Of a DNA stretch of 64,000 nt, positions 32,001 through 39,165 are shown piece after piece. A model generated the notes under the pieces. It saw nothing but the letters and a program-made list of their open reading frames with translations. It was not told where the DNA came from and searched no databases. Origin of the DNA: an uncultured Oscillospiraceae bacterium (GTDB taxonomy: Bacteria > Bacillota > Clostridia > Oscillospirales > Oscillospiraceae). Each line of letters begins with the position of its first letter. Positions within the stretch are counted from its first letter, which is position 1. The stretch covers positions 39,666 to 103,665 of the forward strand of contig CAKTVG010000007.1 of the NCBI GenBank assembly GCA_934622035.1, given 5' to 3'. A program made the position numbers and the translations under genes.

Positions 32001-33638
32001 GGCGCGGCGGGATTCGACCACATCATCATCCGCCGTCCCGCCGCCGAGGAGGCCGGGAAGCCGCCCGTGACCTCGCTTCTGCGCGGGCGGGTGCTGGAGC
32101 TGTCTCTGCCCGCCGCGCTCGAGGACATCAGCTCCACGCGCATCCGCGATGCGATCGACAAAAATCTCGACATCTCCGCGCTGGTCGACCCCATCGTGCA
32201 GGCGTATATCTATGAATACGGCCTGTATCTGCGCTTTCCCTTCCTCAAGCACGTGCTCGCGCCGCAGGATCTCTACTTCGATTCCGAGCTGGGCGGCGGC
32301 ACGGCGGAGGTGCGCCTGCGTTCCCGCCGTCTGGAGCGAATCATCGGAACGGCGCGCGGCCGCACCGTCACCGTCGCCGGGCTTTATGACGAGCTGCACG
32401 ACGTCAATGCCTGCTCCGGCGTGCGCCGCTGCACCTCCGGTAAGCTGCTGATGATCGATTTCGTGCAGGCCGCCGCGCCGGAGCATATGCGGATGCTTCT
32501 GAACGAGCTGCTCGTGCGAAGCCTTTCCGAGGATCACACCTATGCGCTCTGCCGCTGCGCTGAGGACGATACGCTCCTTGACGTCTTGCGGCAGCTGGGC
32601 TTCATTCCCGTGCCCGAGGCGGAGGCGCTGCTTTATGTGGACATGCGCATGCCGATGATTCTGATTCAGGACCTTCTGCTCGGCATCAAGGCCCCGCACC
32701 GCGACGCGCCGGAGCTGCGCGAGGCGGTCGCCCTCTCCCGGCCGCGTCTGCGCGGCGCGCTCACGTCGCTCTACCCCGGCAAGCTGCTGCTCTGCTTTGA
32801 CGCGGAGCTGCTCAATCAGGCGCTGATGTACCGCGTCTCCCAGCACGACCGCGCCTTCGGCGGGCCGCGCGGCGCGCTGTGCGTGCCCTATGGCAAAATC
32901 CTCTCCGGCGAGGTTGTTCCCGGCACCGTCACCAAGACGCTGCACGCCGACAAGTGCTTTGCCCCGGACGGCAGCAGCTTCTCGGTCGTGGAGTATCCGG
33001 GCTACAGCTCGCTGCCCAATCAGGTGCGCACGCTCAAATCCTTCCGCCGTCCGGTCATTCTGGTGGACGACCTGCTGCACAAGGGCTACCGCATCGGCAA
33101 GCTCAACCCCATTTTCGAGCGCGAGGGGCTGGAGATCAGCCGCATCATCGTCGGCATTCTCTCCGGCCGCGGCAGCGACCTCATGCGCGAGCAGCACCGG
33201 CAGGTGGACTGCGAATATTTCATCCCGAATCTGCACTACTGGGTGACCGAGAGCCTGCTCTACCCCTTCCTCGGCGGCGATTCCGTCAGCGGACGGGAGG
33301 AGCAGAGCCGCATGCTGCCCTCGGTCAACCTGATTCTTCCCTATTTCTATCCCCGCCACTTCTCCGACGCTTCGGAGGAGGCCGTCCGCAATCTGAGCCG
33401 CACGGCGCTGGAGAACGCGCTGAGCGTTCTTCGCGCGCTGGAACGGGCGCATCAGCGCAGCTTCAACACCGTGCTGACCCTCCGGCGGCTGGGCGAGGCG
33501 GTGGAGCATCCGCGCCTGCCCGACCGCGGCAGTGCGCTGACCTATGATTTTGCCCTGTCCGCATCGGCCTATCTGGAGGACGATTTGCTGGCACTCGACC
33601 GTATTCGCAGCGCAGGAGGTGCTGTACATGGAGCTTAA
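29088..33638 (+). CDS. 1516-residue multidomain protein: HD domain, helical repeats, NadD-like adenylyltransferase, phosphoribosyltransferase-like domain
   Basis: No single family name fits the whole chain. An HD phosphohydrolase-like domain covers about 145-255, with His152, His186-Asp187 (SLSHDIGKF) and His228. A mostly helical HEAT-like region follows to about 850. A nucleotidyltransferase domain of the NadD/cytidylyltransferase type begins at 862 (FFPGTFDPFSAGH) and ends with the ISSTRIR motif at 1014. The HxGH signature has Ser871 in its first position. Next is a possible GNAT-like stretch (about 1070-1190). Near 1323, VILVDDLLHKGYR is the binding loop of phosphoribosyltransferases. The pairing of HD and NadD recalls the separate nadD-yqeK genes of Firmicutes. 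The start is chosen from the promoter position and an AGAGG site. Confidence 0.75.
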   Translation: MLFSQEKLEQILHSSELTAALSGVEFDRAALCTQAAGRLAPALARYAPEPEGGWLPALYARLTDGLFPDPAYAPPDAQTQRGLSALCSALEALLACEEAPFDPLTDLQPFDEALPTRVPEEARRFQAAIADAHFLLTLRISRELMPFDAASHTIGVRNVAVRTALAAHAAGLPVDLPLVAVASLSHDIGKFGCRGSDAARVPYLHYYFTRQWLAERGMEEIAHIAANHSTWDLEFENLSIESLLLIYADFRVRGSREDGRERMRICSLDEAYGIILSKLADVTPEKRQRYQLVYTKLSDFERFLRDRGVQDDGSTVPPLRRDTALLSQTEALDALRDLTFDNNIRLMNAISTDSSFDLLLEQARGEKNTQRIRTYLRLFDEYNTYMSRGNKQKLLSFLYELLMYPEGDVRRIAGHIMGQILANSGPKYRKMLPAAAPKSAMAPTMLALLDESVALWDSYVTLCLHPDHKIAHKHALRISNSLKAICESLFRSCEPQLAGELARPLFSHLEGLPETDCFVLLDAMCHVPPAAVSPALFAAAEEPLLRMLRSGVDRWQLVALRCIAHLRPCAGEAFLRTAAQPCGEESLPVRYLRETLLLGASGAAAQADAALLYLSNLKNAVHWTVKLVQIDMLCDDVALHPENAFHTAMHLSNLLSVSEHLPVREHAGEALLRIAGCLTVDQRNEIVVDLLRELENGQEQIARFIPPYLGRLVCTLPEKEITEAVDYLENLLRSGTLRPAGPALRSLGSLVAALPEHSRPLTDRCLGLLLVGVAHYHARIHQDALCVLCHDLIANESLTPELRRYCFIKTHKKLLTLLAEPMPGQLTFFNRAAMLNHLYRFLVHDTVEHGAPVFPAPLPVAFFPGTFDPFSAGHKAIVEEIRARGFEIYLAVDEFSWSKRTLAKLLRRKIVRMSIADQWDAYLFPDDIPINIAMPEDLAALRACFPGRPVYLVAGSDVIRNASAYRTGAPDGAAGFDHIIIRRPAAEEAGKPPVTSLLRGRVLELSLPAALEDISSTRIRDAIDKNLDISALVDPIVQAYIYEYGLYLRFPFLKHVLAPQDLYFDSELGGGTAEVRLRSRRLERIIGTARGRTVTVAGLYDELHDVNACSGVRRCTSGKLLMIDFVQAAAPEHMRMLLNELLVRSLSEDHTYALCRCAEDDTLLDVLRQLGFIPVPEAEALLYVDMRMPMILIQDLLLGIKAPHRDAPELREAVALSRPRLRGALTSLYPGKLLLCFDAELLNQALMYRVSQHDRAFGGPRGALCVPYGKILSGEVVPGTVTKTLHADKCFAPDGSSFSVVEYPGYSSLPNQVRTLKSFRRPVILVDDLLHKGYRIGKLNPIFEREGLEISRIIVGILSGRGSDLMREQHRQVDCEYFIPNLHYWVTESLLYPFLGGDSVSGREEQSRMLPSVNLILPYFYPRHFSDASEEAVRNLSRTALENALSVLRALERAHQRSFNTVLTLRRLGEAVEHPRLPDRGSALTYDFALSASAYLEDDLLALDRIRSAGGAVHGA

Positions 33639-34842
33639 ACGCTGGAAAAACTACTGCCTTTGCTCGCTGGGCGGGCGCTTCCCGGAGGACGCCGCGCCGG
33701 TCTCGGCGGCCTTTGCGCCGCTGGTGCTGCTCGTTGACCGGGATCCGCTGCGCTCGCGCGGCTGCTTTGCCGTAACCAACGCCGCCGAGGCGCTGGAGCC
33801 GGAGGATACCTCGGCGCTGCTGCCCGCCGCCGGTGCGGGGGATGCGGCGTTGGACGCCCTGATTTCCCACTGCGGCGGCGCGACTGTTCTGAATACGGCC
33901 TTCGCCCGTGCCTTTGCCTGGCTCGACCGGCCGCGGGCAGCCTCCCGCGTGACGCTCGTCGGCCTGGGCGACGTCGGCGGGACGCTCCTGACGGTGTTGA
34001 AGCTGTTGGGCCGCGAATTCTCGCGCATCGCCATCTATGACCCGAACGAGGCGCTCTGCCGCCGCTACGCGCTGGAGCTGAACCAGGTGCTCTCGCCCGA
34101 CGGCGGGCCTCTGCCGGAAATTACGATCTGTCCCGAGGACGAGCTGTTTGACTGCGACCTCTTCCTTTTCACCGCCTCGCGCGGCGTGCCGCCGGTGGGC
34201 GCGGAGGTCAAAGACGTGCGCATGGCGCAGTTTGCGCGCAACCGCGAGATGCTGGACGGTTACGCTGCCCGCGCGAGAGAGGTGCATTTCGGCGGCCTGT
34301 TCTGCCAGATTTCCGACCCGGTCGATCTTCTGTGCCGGTCGGTCTTCCTGCGCAGCAACCGGGACGGCGCCGGACGCTTTGACGCGGCGGGGCTGCTGCC
34401 CGAGCAGATTCGCGGCTTTGGCCTGGGCGTCATGGCGGCGCGCGCCGCCTATTACGCCAAGCAGGAAGGCGTAGATTTCTCCGAAGGGCGCGTCTATGGC
34501 CCGCACGGCGCGGAGCTGATCGTCGCCGACCATCCGCAGAATTACGACGCCGCGCGCTCCGCGTGCCTGACAAAGCGAACCGTCGAGGCCAATCTGCGCG
34601 TGCGCGAGCTGGGCTTCAAGCCCTATATCGCCCCGGCGCTCTCCTCCGCCGCGGTGAGCCTGCTGCGGCTGCTCCGCGGAGAAACCTGCTTCAGCGCCGT
34701 GCCCATGGGCGCGGCCTACTTCGGCTGCCGCAGCCGCATGACGGAATACGGCATCCGGACGGAGCGTGAGCCTCTGCACCCGGCGCTGCTTGCGCGGATC
34801 CGGGAGGTGCACCGGCGATTGGAGCAGGTGAATTATGATTGA
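33628..34842 (+). CDS. Diverged lactate/malate dehydrogenase-like NAD(P)-binding protein
   Basis: 404 residues, about 90 longer than a standard LDH. The first 105 residues are unlike the family. A Rossmann fold follows: VTLVGLGDVGGTLLTVLKLLG at about 108, then IAIYDPNEALCRRYALELNQ. ISDPVDLLC (Asp230-Pro-Val-Asp) replaces the usual NPVD, and YGPHGAELI (His293) replaces GEHGDS, so the catalytic His seems kept. The substrate is unknown. It overlaps the giant upstream gene by 11 bases and the flavodoxin-like gene downstream by 8, so the three are translationally coupled. The ATG follows GGAGG. Confidence 0.7.
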   Translation: MELKRWKNYCLCSLGGRFPEDAAPVSAAFAPLVLLVDRDPLRSRGCFAVTNAAEALEPEDTSALLPAAGAGDAALDALISHCGGATVLNTAFARAFAWLDRPRAASRVTLVGLGDVGGTLLTVLKLLGREFSRIAIYDPNEALCRRYALELNQVLSPDGGPLPEITICPEDELFDCDLFLFTASRGVPPVGAEVKDVRMAQFARNREMLDGYAARAREVHFGGLFCQISDPVDLLCRSVFLRSNRDGAGRFDAAGLLPEQIRGFGLGVMAARAAYYAKQEGVDFSEGRVYGPHGAELIVADHPQNYDAARSACLTKRTVEANLRVRELGFKPYIAPALSSAAVSLLRLLRGETCFSAVPMGAAYFGCRSRMTEYGIRTEREPLHPALLARIREVHRRLEQVNYD

Positions 34843-35887
34843 CGTTCTGATGCCTGCGGCCGCGCCGCGCCTGACGCGGGCGCTGGAATTCGCCCTACAG
34901 GGGCTGCCGCACCGTTTTCTTTCCGAAGGGGACTGCCTGCAAAACCGCCGCATTCTCTTCGCCCTGCACACGGACGCCGGCGGCATGGACGCGCCCACGC
35001 TTGCCCTGCTGCGCCGCCTGCGGCTGGAGCCGGAGGCGCTGCGCGGGAGTCTCGGCGCAGTGCTGCTCGACGGCGACGGTGAGCTTTACACCAAGCAGCT
35101 GGCGCAGGAGCTCGTCTTCTCGGCAAACGGCGCGGGCTGCGCCTTCCCCGGCAAGCCCCTCGTGGAGGGCACCGGCTCTCTTTATAACCAGCACATCCTC
35201 GCGCAGCAGCGCGGGCTGAGCCTGGAGCAGACGTATTTCGCCCGCGCCAGGGAGCTGGCGCAGCGGCTGGACGGCTTCACGCCGCCGCGCTTTCCAAGAC
35301 CGCGCCTTCTGGTGCTGCATTCCTCGGAGAGCGGCCGCTCAAGCACGCTCTGGATGGGGCGGGAAATCTGCCGAAAGCTCTCCGATTGCTGCGAAATTCA
35401 GGAGATTTCCCTGCAAAACGGCACCATTCACGATTGCCGCGGCTGCTCCTACCGGACGTGCCTGCACTTTGCGGAAAACGGCGGCTGCTTCTACGGCGGC
35501 GCCCTCTCGGAGACGGTGCTGCCCGCCATCCGCGACTGTGACGCGATGCTCTTCCTCTGCCCGAACTTCAACGACGCCGTCAGCGCGAACATTTCGGCGC
35601 TGTTCAACCGCCTGACCAGCCTGCTGCTGCAAAGCGATCTGTATGAAAAATACCTTTTCGGCATCGTCGTCTCCGGCTATTCCGGCGGCGACCTCGTCGC
35701 GCGGCAGCTGCTCGGCGCAATGTGCCTGAACAAAACCGCCATGCTCCCGCCGCGCTTCTGCCTGCTGCGCACAGCCAACGACCTTGCCACGGCGCAGAGC
35801 GCGCCGGATATCGCCGAGCGCCTTGCGGAATTCGCCGCCCGGCTCCGCGGAACGCTTCTGGCCGAATCCCGCCAAAAAAGTCCTTGA
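34835..35887 (+). CDS. Two-part flavodoxin-like oxidoreductase with a Cys cluster
   Basis: 350 residues. The C-terminal part from about 155 resembles NAD(P)H-dependent FMN reductases / iron-sulfur flavoproteins: LLVLHSSESGRSSTLWMG (flavin phosphate loop), then DCRGCSYRTCLHF with Cys201, Cys204, Cys209 and Cys218, and CDAMLFLCPNFNDAVSANISALFNRL. The N-terminal 150 residues look like a second, less clear alpha/beta unit (LGAVLLDGDGELYTKQLAQE). It may bind FMN and possibly an Fe-S cluster. It is the third gene of the operon, overlapping the dehydrogenase-like gene. Confidence 0.72.
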   Translation: MIDVLMPAAAPRLTRALEFALQGLPHRFLSEGDCLQNRRILFALHTDAGGMDAPTLALLRRLRLEPEALRGSLGAVLLDGDGELYTKQLAQELVFSANGAGCAFPGKPLVEGTGSLYNQHILAQQRGLSLEQTYFARARELAQRLDGFTPPRFPRPRLLVLHSSESGRSSTLWMGREICRKLSDCCEIQEISLQNGTIHDCRGCSYRTCLHFAENGGCFYGGALSETVLPAIRDCDAMLFLCPNFNDAVSANISALFNRLTSLLLQSDLYEKYLFGIVVSGYSGGDLVARQLLGAMCLNKTAMLPPRFCLLRTANDLATAQSAPDIAERLAEFAARLRGTLLAESRQKSP

Positions 35888-35911
35888 CTTTTTTGGCTTT
35901 GTGCGTATAAT
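35884..35911 (+). promoter_or_regulatory. Sigma-A promoter of the AbrB-ABC operon
   Basis: TTGACT (35884-35889), 16 bases, TATAAT (35906-35911). The -35 overlaps the stop codon of the preceding gene. Confidence 0.8.
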
Positions 35912-35976
35912 TTGTTATACAAGTAATACAAAGAAGTGATTCTATGGGCAATTCCTTTTTCCCGGAGGGAAAATTC

Positions 35977-36174
35977 ATGGCCGTGGTCAAGGTCGGACCA
36001 AAGGGACAAATTGTCATTCCTGCCGAGGTGCGGGAGATGTTTTCCATTGCGCCGGGGGATTCGCTGTTGCTGCTGGCGGACGTTGGTCAGGGCATCGCCA
36101 TCCCGCCCGCCGCGCAGGCGCAGCAGATCATGGCGCAGATCACCGCACATATGAACGGAGGGAAACCGGAATGA
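35977..36174 (+). CDS. AbrB/SpoVT-type DNA-binding protein
   Basis: 65 residues from ATG 35977, chosen because GGAGGG lies 7 bases upstream; an alternative ATG at 35944 would add 11 residues but has only a weak site. The swapped-hairpin fold is indicated by VVKVGPKGQIVIPAEVREMFSIAPGDSLLLLAD. Such proteins are dimeric transcription regulators or antitoxin-like factors. It overlaps the ABC ATPase start by 4 bases, so it probably autoregulates the transporter operon. No toxin gene is present. Confidence 0.85.
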   Translation: MAVVKVGPKGQIVIPAEVREMFSIAPGDSLLLLADVGQGIAIPPAAQAQQIMAQITAHMNGGKPE

Positions 36175-36899
36175 ACGCGATTCAAACGCAGGCGCTGACG
36201 AAGCGCTACCGCGAAAAGACCGCCGTGGATGCGCTGGAGCTGACGGTCCGGCAGGGCGAGCTGCTGGCGCTTCTGGGCGTCAACGGCGCGGGCAAGACGA
36301 CGACGGTCAAAATGCTCTCCGGCCTGCTGCGCCCTACGTCCGGTGACGCGGAGGTACTTGGCTATCGCCTGACCACGCAGACGCAGGAGGTCAAAAAGCG
36401 CATCAACCTCTCCCCGCAGGAGACGGCCGTCGCGCCGAAGCTGACCGTGCGGGAAAACCTCGAGCTGATCGCCGGGATCTACGGCAGCACGCGCCGCGAG
36501 GCAAAGACACGCGCCGCGGCGATGCTGGAGGAATTCCACATGCAAGCCATTGCCGGGCAGAAGGCTGGGACGCTCTCCGGCGGCTGGCAGCGCCGCCTTT
36601 CCATCGCGATGGCGCTGATCTCCGAGCCGGAAATCCTCTTTCTCGACGAGCCGACGCTGGGGCTGGATGTGCTGGCGCGGCGCGAGCTCTGGGAGGTCAT
36701 CCGCGGGCTGAAGGGGCGCGTCAGCGTCATTCTGACGACGCACTATCTTGAGGAGGCCGCCGCGCTTGCAGACCGCGTCGCCGTCATGGCGCAGGGAAGG
36801 CTGCGCATTTGCGGAACGGTGCAGGAGCTGCTGGACGCAGCCGGGACGCAGGACTTTGAGGAAGCCTTCATCCGGCTGGCAGGAGGGACGGCACAATGA
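36171..36899 (+). CDS. ABC transporter ATP-binding protein
   Basis: 242 residues with a full ATPase set: Walker A LGVNGAGKTTTVKML, Q-loop LSPQETAVAPKLTVREN, signature LSGGWQRRLSIAMALI, Walker B ILFLDEPTLGLD and switch TTHYLEEAAALADRV. The type is that of ABC-2 exporters (drug, lipid or bacteriocin). It overlaps both its neighbours by 4 bases. Substrate is unknown. Confidence 0.95.
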   Translation: MNAIQTQALTKRYREKTAVDALELTVRQGELLALLGVNGAGKTTTVKMLSGLLRPTSGDAEVLGYRLTTQTQEVKKRINLSPQETAVAPKLTVRENLELIAGIYGSTRREAKTRAAAMLEEFHMQAIAGQKAGTLSGGWQRRLSIAMALISEPEILFLDEPTLGLDVLARRELWEVIRGLKGRVSVILTTHYLEEAAALADRVAVMAQGRLRICGTVQELLDAAGTQDFEEAFIRLAGGTAQ

Positions 36900-37642
36900 G
36901 AAAAATGCTGTTTTTTGCCTCGCGCAATCGAAAAGAGCTGCTGCGCGACCCGCTGAGCCTGATTTTCGGCATCGGCTTCCCGGTCGTTCTGCTGCTTCTG
37001 CTGCACCTTTTGCAGCGCAACATTCCCTCGGAGGCGAACATGACGCTCTTCGAGCTGGAAAATCTGACGCCCGGCATCGGCGTGTTCGGCCTGAGCTTCA
37101 TCGCGCTGTTTGCCGCGATGCTGATCTCCAAGGACCGCTCGACCTCCTTCATGCTGCGGCTGTTTGCCTCGCCGCTGTGCGGCTGGCAGTTCATTCTCGG
37201 CTACCTGCTGCCGCTTGTGCCCATGGCCGCGGCGCAGCTCGGCGTCTGCTTCGTCACGGCGATGCTCCTGGGGCTGCGTTTCAGCTGGAGCATGCTGCTG
37301 TGCGTCCTCGTCAGCATGCCCGTCGCGCTGGTGAACATGGCGCTGGGCTTCCTCTGCGGCACGCTTCTGAGCGACAAGGCCGTCGGCGGGGTCTGCGGCG
37401 CGCTTCTGACGAACGTCTCGGCCTGGCTCTCGGGCACCTGGTTCTCGCTCGACCTCGTCGGGGGCGGCTTCAAGAAGGTTGCCTACTGCCTGCCCTTTGC
37501 CAACGCCGTGGATGCCGGGCGCGCCGCGCTCGCGGGGGACTATGGCGCGATTTTCCCCAAGCTCTGGATCGTCATCGCCTGGTCGGCCGCGCTGCTGCTC
37601 GCCGCCGTGCTGGTCTTCCGGCAGAAAATGAAGCTGAAATGA
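36896..37642 (+). CDS. ABC-2 type transporter permease
   Basis: 248 residues with about six membrane helices. The N-terminal cytoplasmic RNRKELLRDPLSLIFGIGFPVVLLLLL is the usual opening of ABC-2 permeases, and AYCLPFANAVDAGRAALAGDYG precedes the last helix. It pairs with the ATPase upstream to form an exporter, presumably as a homodimer. A terminator follows immediately. Confidence 0.92.
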   Translation: MRKMLFFASRNRKELLRDPLSLIFGIGFPVVLLLLLHLLQRNIPSEANMTLFELENLTPGIGVFGLSFIALFAAMLISKDRSTSFMLRLFASPLCGWQFILGYLLPLVPMAAAQLGVCFVTAMLLGLRFSWSMLLCVLVSMPVALVNMALGFLCGTLLSDKAVGGVCGALLTNVSAWLSGTWFSLDLVGGGFKKVAYCLPFANAVDAGRAALAGDYGAIFPKLWIVIAWSAALLLAAVLVFRQKMKLK

Positions 37643-37651
37643 GTAACAAAT

Positions 37652-37680
37652 CTGCTGTCGAAAACGACAGCAGGTTTTTT
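37652..37680 (+). terminator. Intrinsic terminator of the AbrB-ABC operon
   Basis: CTGCTGTCG, AAAA loop, CGACAGCAG, then GTTTTTT. Confidence 0.8.
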
Positions 37681-37754
37681 ATGGAATTTCCGGCGCGGGA
37701 CTGGTTTTTTTCGCAGAATGTGATAAGATGGTCGGTAGCAATGAGGTGATTTTT

Positions 37755-38288
37755 ATGTCGATTCGCGCCGCCGCGCCGGAGGATATTCCGGCCATGCTGG
37801 CCATCTATTCCTATTTTGTGGAGCACACCGCCGTGAGCTTCGAGTACGTCACGCCCTCGCCGGAGGAATTCGCCGAACGCCTGCGGACACACCGCGACTA
37901 TCCGTGGCTCGTCTGGGAGGAGGACGGGCGCGTGCTGGGCTATGCCTACGCCGGGCGGGCCTTTGAACGCGCGGCCTACCGCTGGGGTGCGGAAATCTCC
38001 TGCTATCTGGCCGAGGAGGCGTGCGGACGCGGCGTCGGCCGCAGGCTCTACGCCGAAATCGAGGACATTCTGCGCCGTCAGGGCGTGCGCAAGCTCTATG
38101 CCGTCGTGACCTCGGAGAACGCGCCCTCGCTCGCCTTTCACCGGGCGCTCGGCTTTGCGCAAACGGCCTATTTCCCCGATGTCGGCTACAAAAACGGCGC
38201 GTGGTACGGCGTGACCTGGCTGGAAAAGACGCTTCAGCCGCTCGGTACGCCGGAACAATTTCCAATTTCGTGGAGGGAGCTCAAATGA
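37755..38288 (+). CDS. GNAT N-acetyltransferase (phosphinothricin acetyltransferase-like)
   Basis: 177 residues. Uses acetyl-CoA to acetylate a small amine. Typical features: IRAAAPEDIPAMLAIYSYFVEHTAVSFEY at the start, the CoA loop EACGRGVGRRLYAEIEDIL and SENAPSLAFHRALGFAQTAYFPDVGYKNGAWYGVTWLEKTL, which matches the PAT/Bar and YwnH subgroup. The true substrate in gut anaerobes is more likely methionine sulfone/sulfoximine-like or another amino acid. GAGGTGAT precedes ATG 37755. Its stop overlaps the nudC start as ATGA. Confidence 0.88.
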   Translation: MSIRAAAPEDIPAMLAIYSYFVEHTAVSFEYVTPSPEEFAERLRTHRDYPWLVWEEDGRVLGYAYAGRAFERAAYRWGAEISCYLAEEACGRGVGRRLYAEIEDILRRQGVRKLYAVVTSENAPSLAFHRALGFAQTAYFPDVGYKNGAWYGVTWLEKTLQPLGTPEQFPISWRELK

Positions 38289-39097
38289 TTCAGGACATTT
38301 TCCCGCATGTATATCACAACGAATTTCAGAAGACTTCGGCCCGGCCGGAGGATCTGCTGCTTGCCTACCGCGGCGGCGCCGTGCTCAGCGTGCCGGAGGA
38401 GCTGCGCCTGCCGCGCTGCGGCGATTTCCCGGCGCTGAAAACGCGCTATGCCTTTTCCATCGACGAGACGCGCTACTTTCTCGCCGACGCACCGGAGACG
38501 GATGACTGGCGGCTGCTCCCTTCGGTGGAGTACCGCTACGCCCAGCCGCAGGAGACGGCCTTTGCCTGCGCGGTGGGCGAAACGCTCTGGCGCTGGTACC
38601 GCGGCAACCGCTTCTGCGGCAGCTGCGGCGCAGAGATGACGGACAGCCAAACGGAGCGGGCGCTGGGCTGCCCGCGCTGCGGCGCAACCGTCTACCCGCG
38701 CATCAATCCGGCGGTCATCGTCGCGGTTACGGACGGCGACCGCCTGCTTCTGACGAAATACGCCGGGCGCGCCTTCCGCCGTTTTGCGCTGGTGGCGGGC
38801 TTCTGCGAGATCGGCGAGCGGGTGGAGGACACCGTGCGCCGCGAGGTCTGGGAGGAGACGGGCCTGCGGGTGAAGAATCTGCGCTTCTACAAATCCCAGC
38901 CATGGGTTCTGACCGACAGCCTGCTCCTGGGCTTTTTCTGCGATCTCGACGGTGAGGACACACCGCAGTTGCGCGACGGCGAGCTGGCGCTGGCGCAGTG
39001 GTTCCGGCGCGAAGAACTGCCGGAGGATCACTCCAACATCAGCCTGACCGGCGAAATGATCGAAATTTTCCGAAAAAACCGGGAAAAACAGGGTTGA
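38285..39097 (+). CDS. nudC: NAD(H) pyrophosphatase, Nudix family (NudC)
   Basis: 270 residues. Splits NAD(H) to NMN(H) and AMP and can remove NAD caps from RNA. After an N-terminal domain, a zinc ribbon (FCGSCGAEM ... LGCPRCGATVYPRINPAVI) precedes the Nudix box GFCEIGERVEDTVRREVWEETG, read here in two parts around residues 178-199. The NudC-specific SQPW motif follows (SQPWVLTDSLLLGF), with VLT instead of the common PFP. It is translationally coupled to the GNAT gene. Confidence 0.92.
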   Translation: MIQDIFPHVYHNEFQKTSARPEDLLLAYRGGAVLSVPEELRLPRCGDFPALKTRYAFSIDETRYFLADAPETDDWRLLPSVEYRYAQPQETAFACAVGETLWRWYRGNRFCGSCGAEMTDSQTERALGCPRCGATVYPRINPAVIVAVTDGDRLLLTKYAGRAFRRFALVAGFCEIGERVEDTVRREVWEETGLRVKNLRFYKSQPWVLTDSLLLGFFCDLDGEDTPQLRDGELALAQWFRREELPEDHSNISLTGEMIEIFRKNREKQG

Positions 39098-39121
39098 CAT
39101 TTTCTGCGCCGCTGCTATAAT
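39094..39121 (+). promoter_or_regulatory. Sigma-A promoter of psuK-psuG
   Basis: Consensus TTGACA (39094-39099), 16 bases, consensus TATAAT (39116-39121), with the -35 overlapping the nudC stop codon. Confidence 0.85.
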
Positions 39122-39165
39122 AAGCATTAGATTAGAAAATAAACTTTTACTTAGGCGGTGAGTGC

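Noticed and set aside
31068..33629. An 853-codon antisense frame within the giant HD/NadD-like gene
   Set aside because: The composition is typical of reverse-frame reading of a high-GC gene, while the plus frame shows clear catalytic motifs and overlaps properly with its neighbour.
35977..36174. AbrB-type protein as the antitoxin of a toxin-antitoxin pair
   Set aside because: The overlapping partner is an ABC ATPase, not a PIN or MazF-type toxin.
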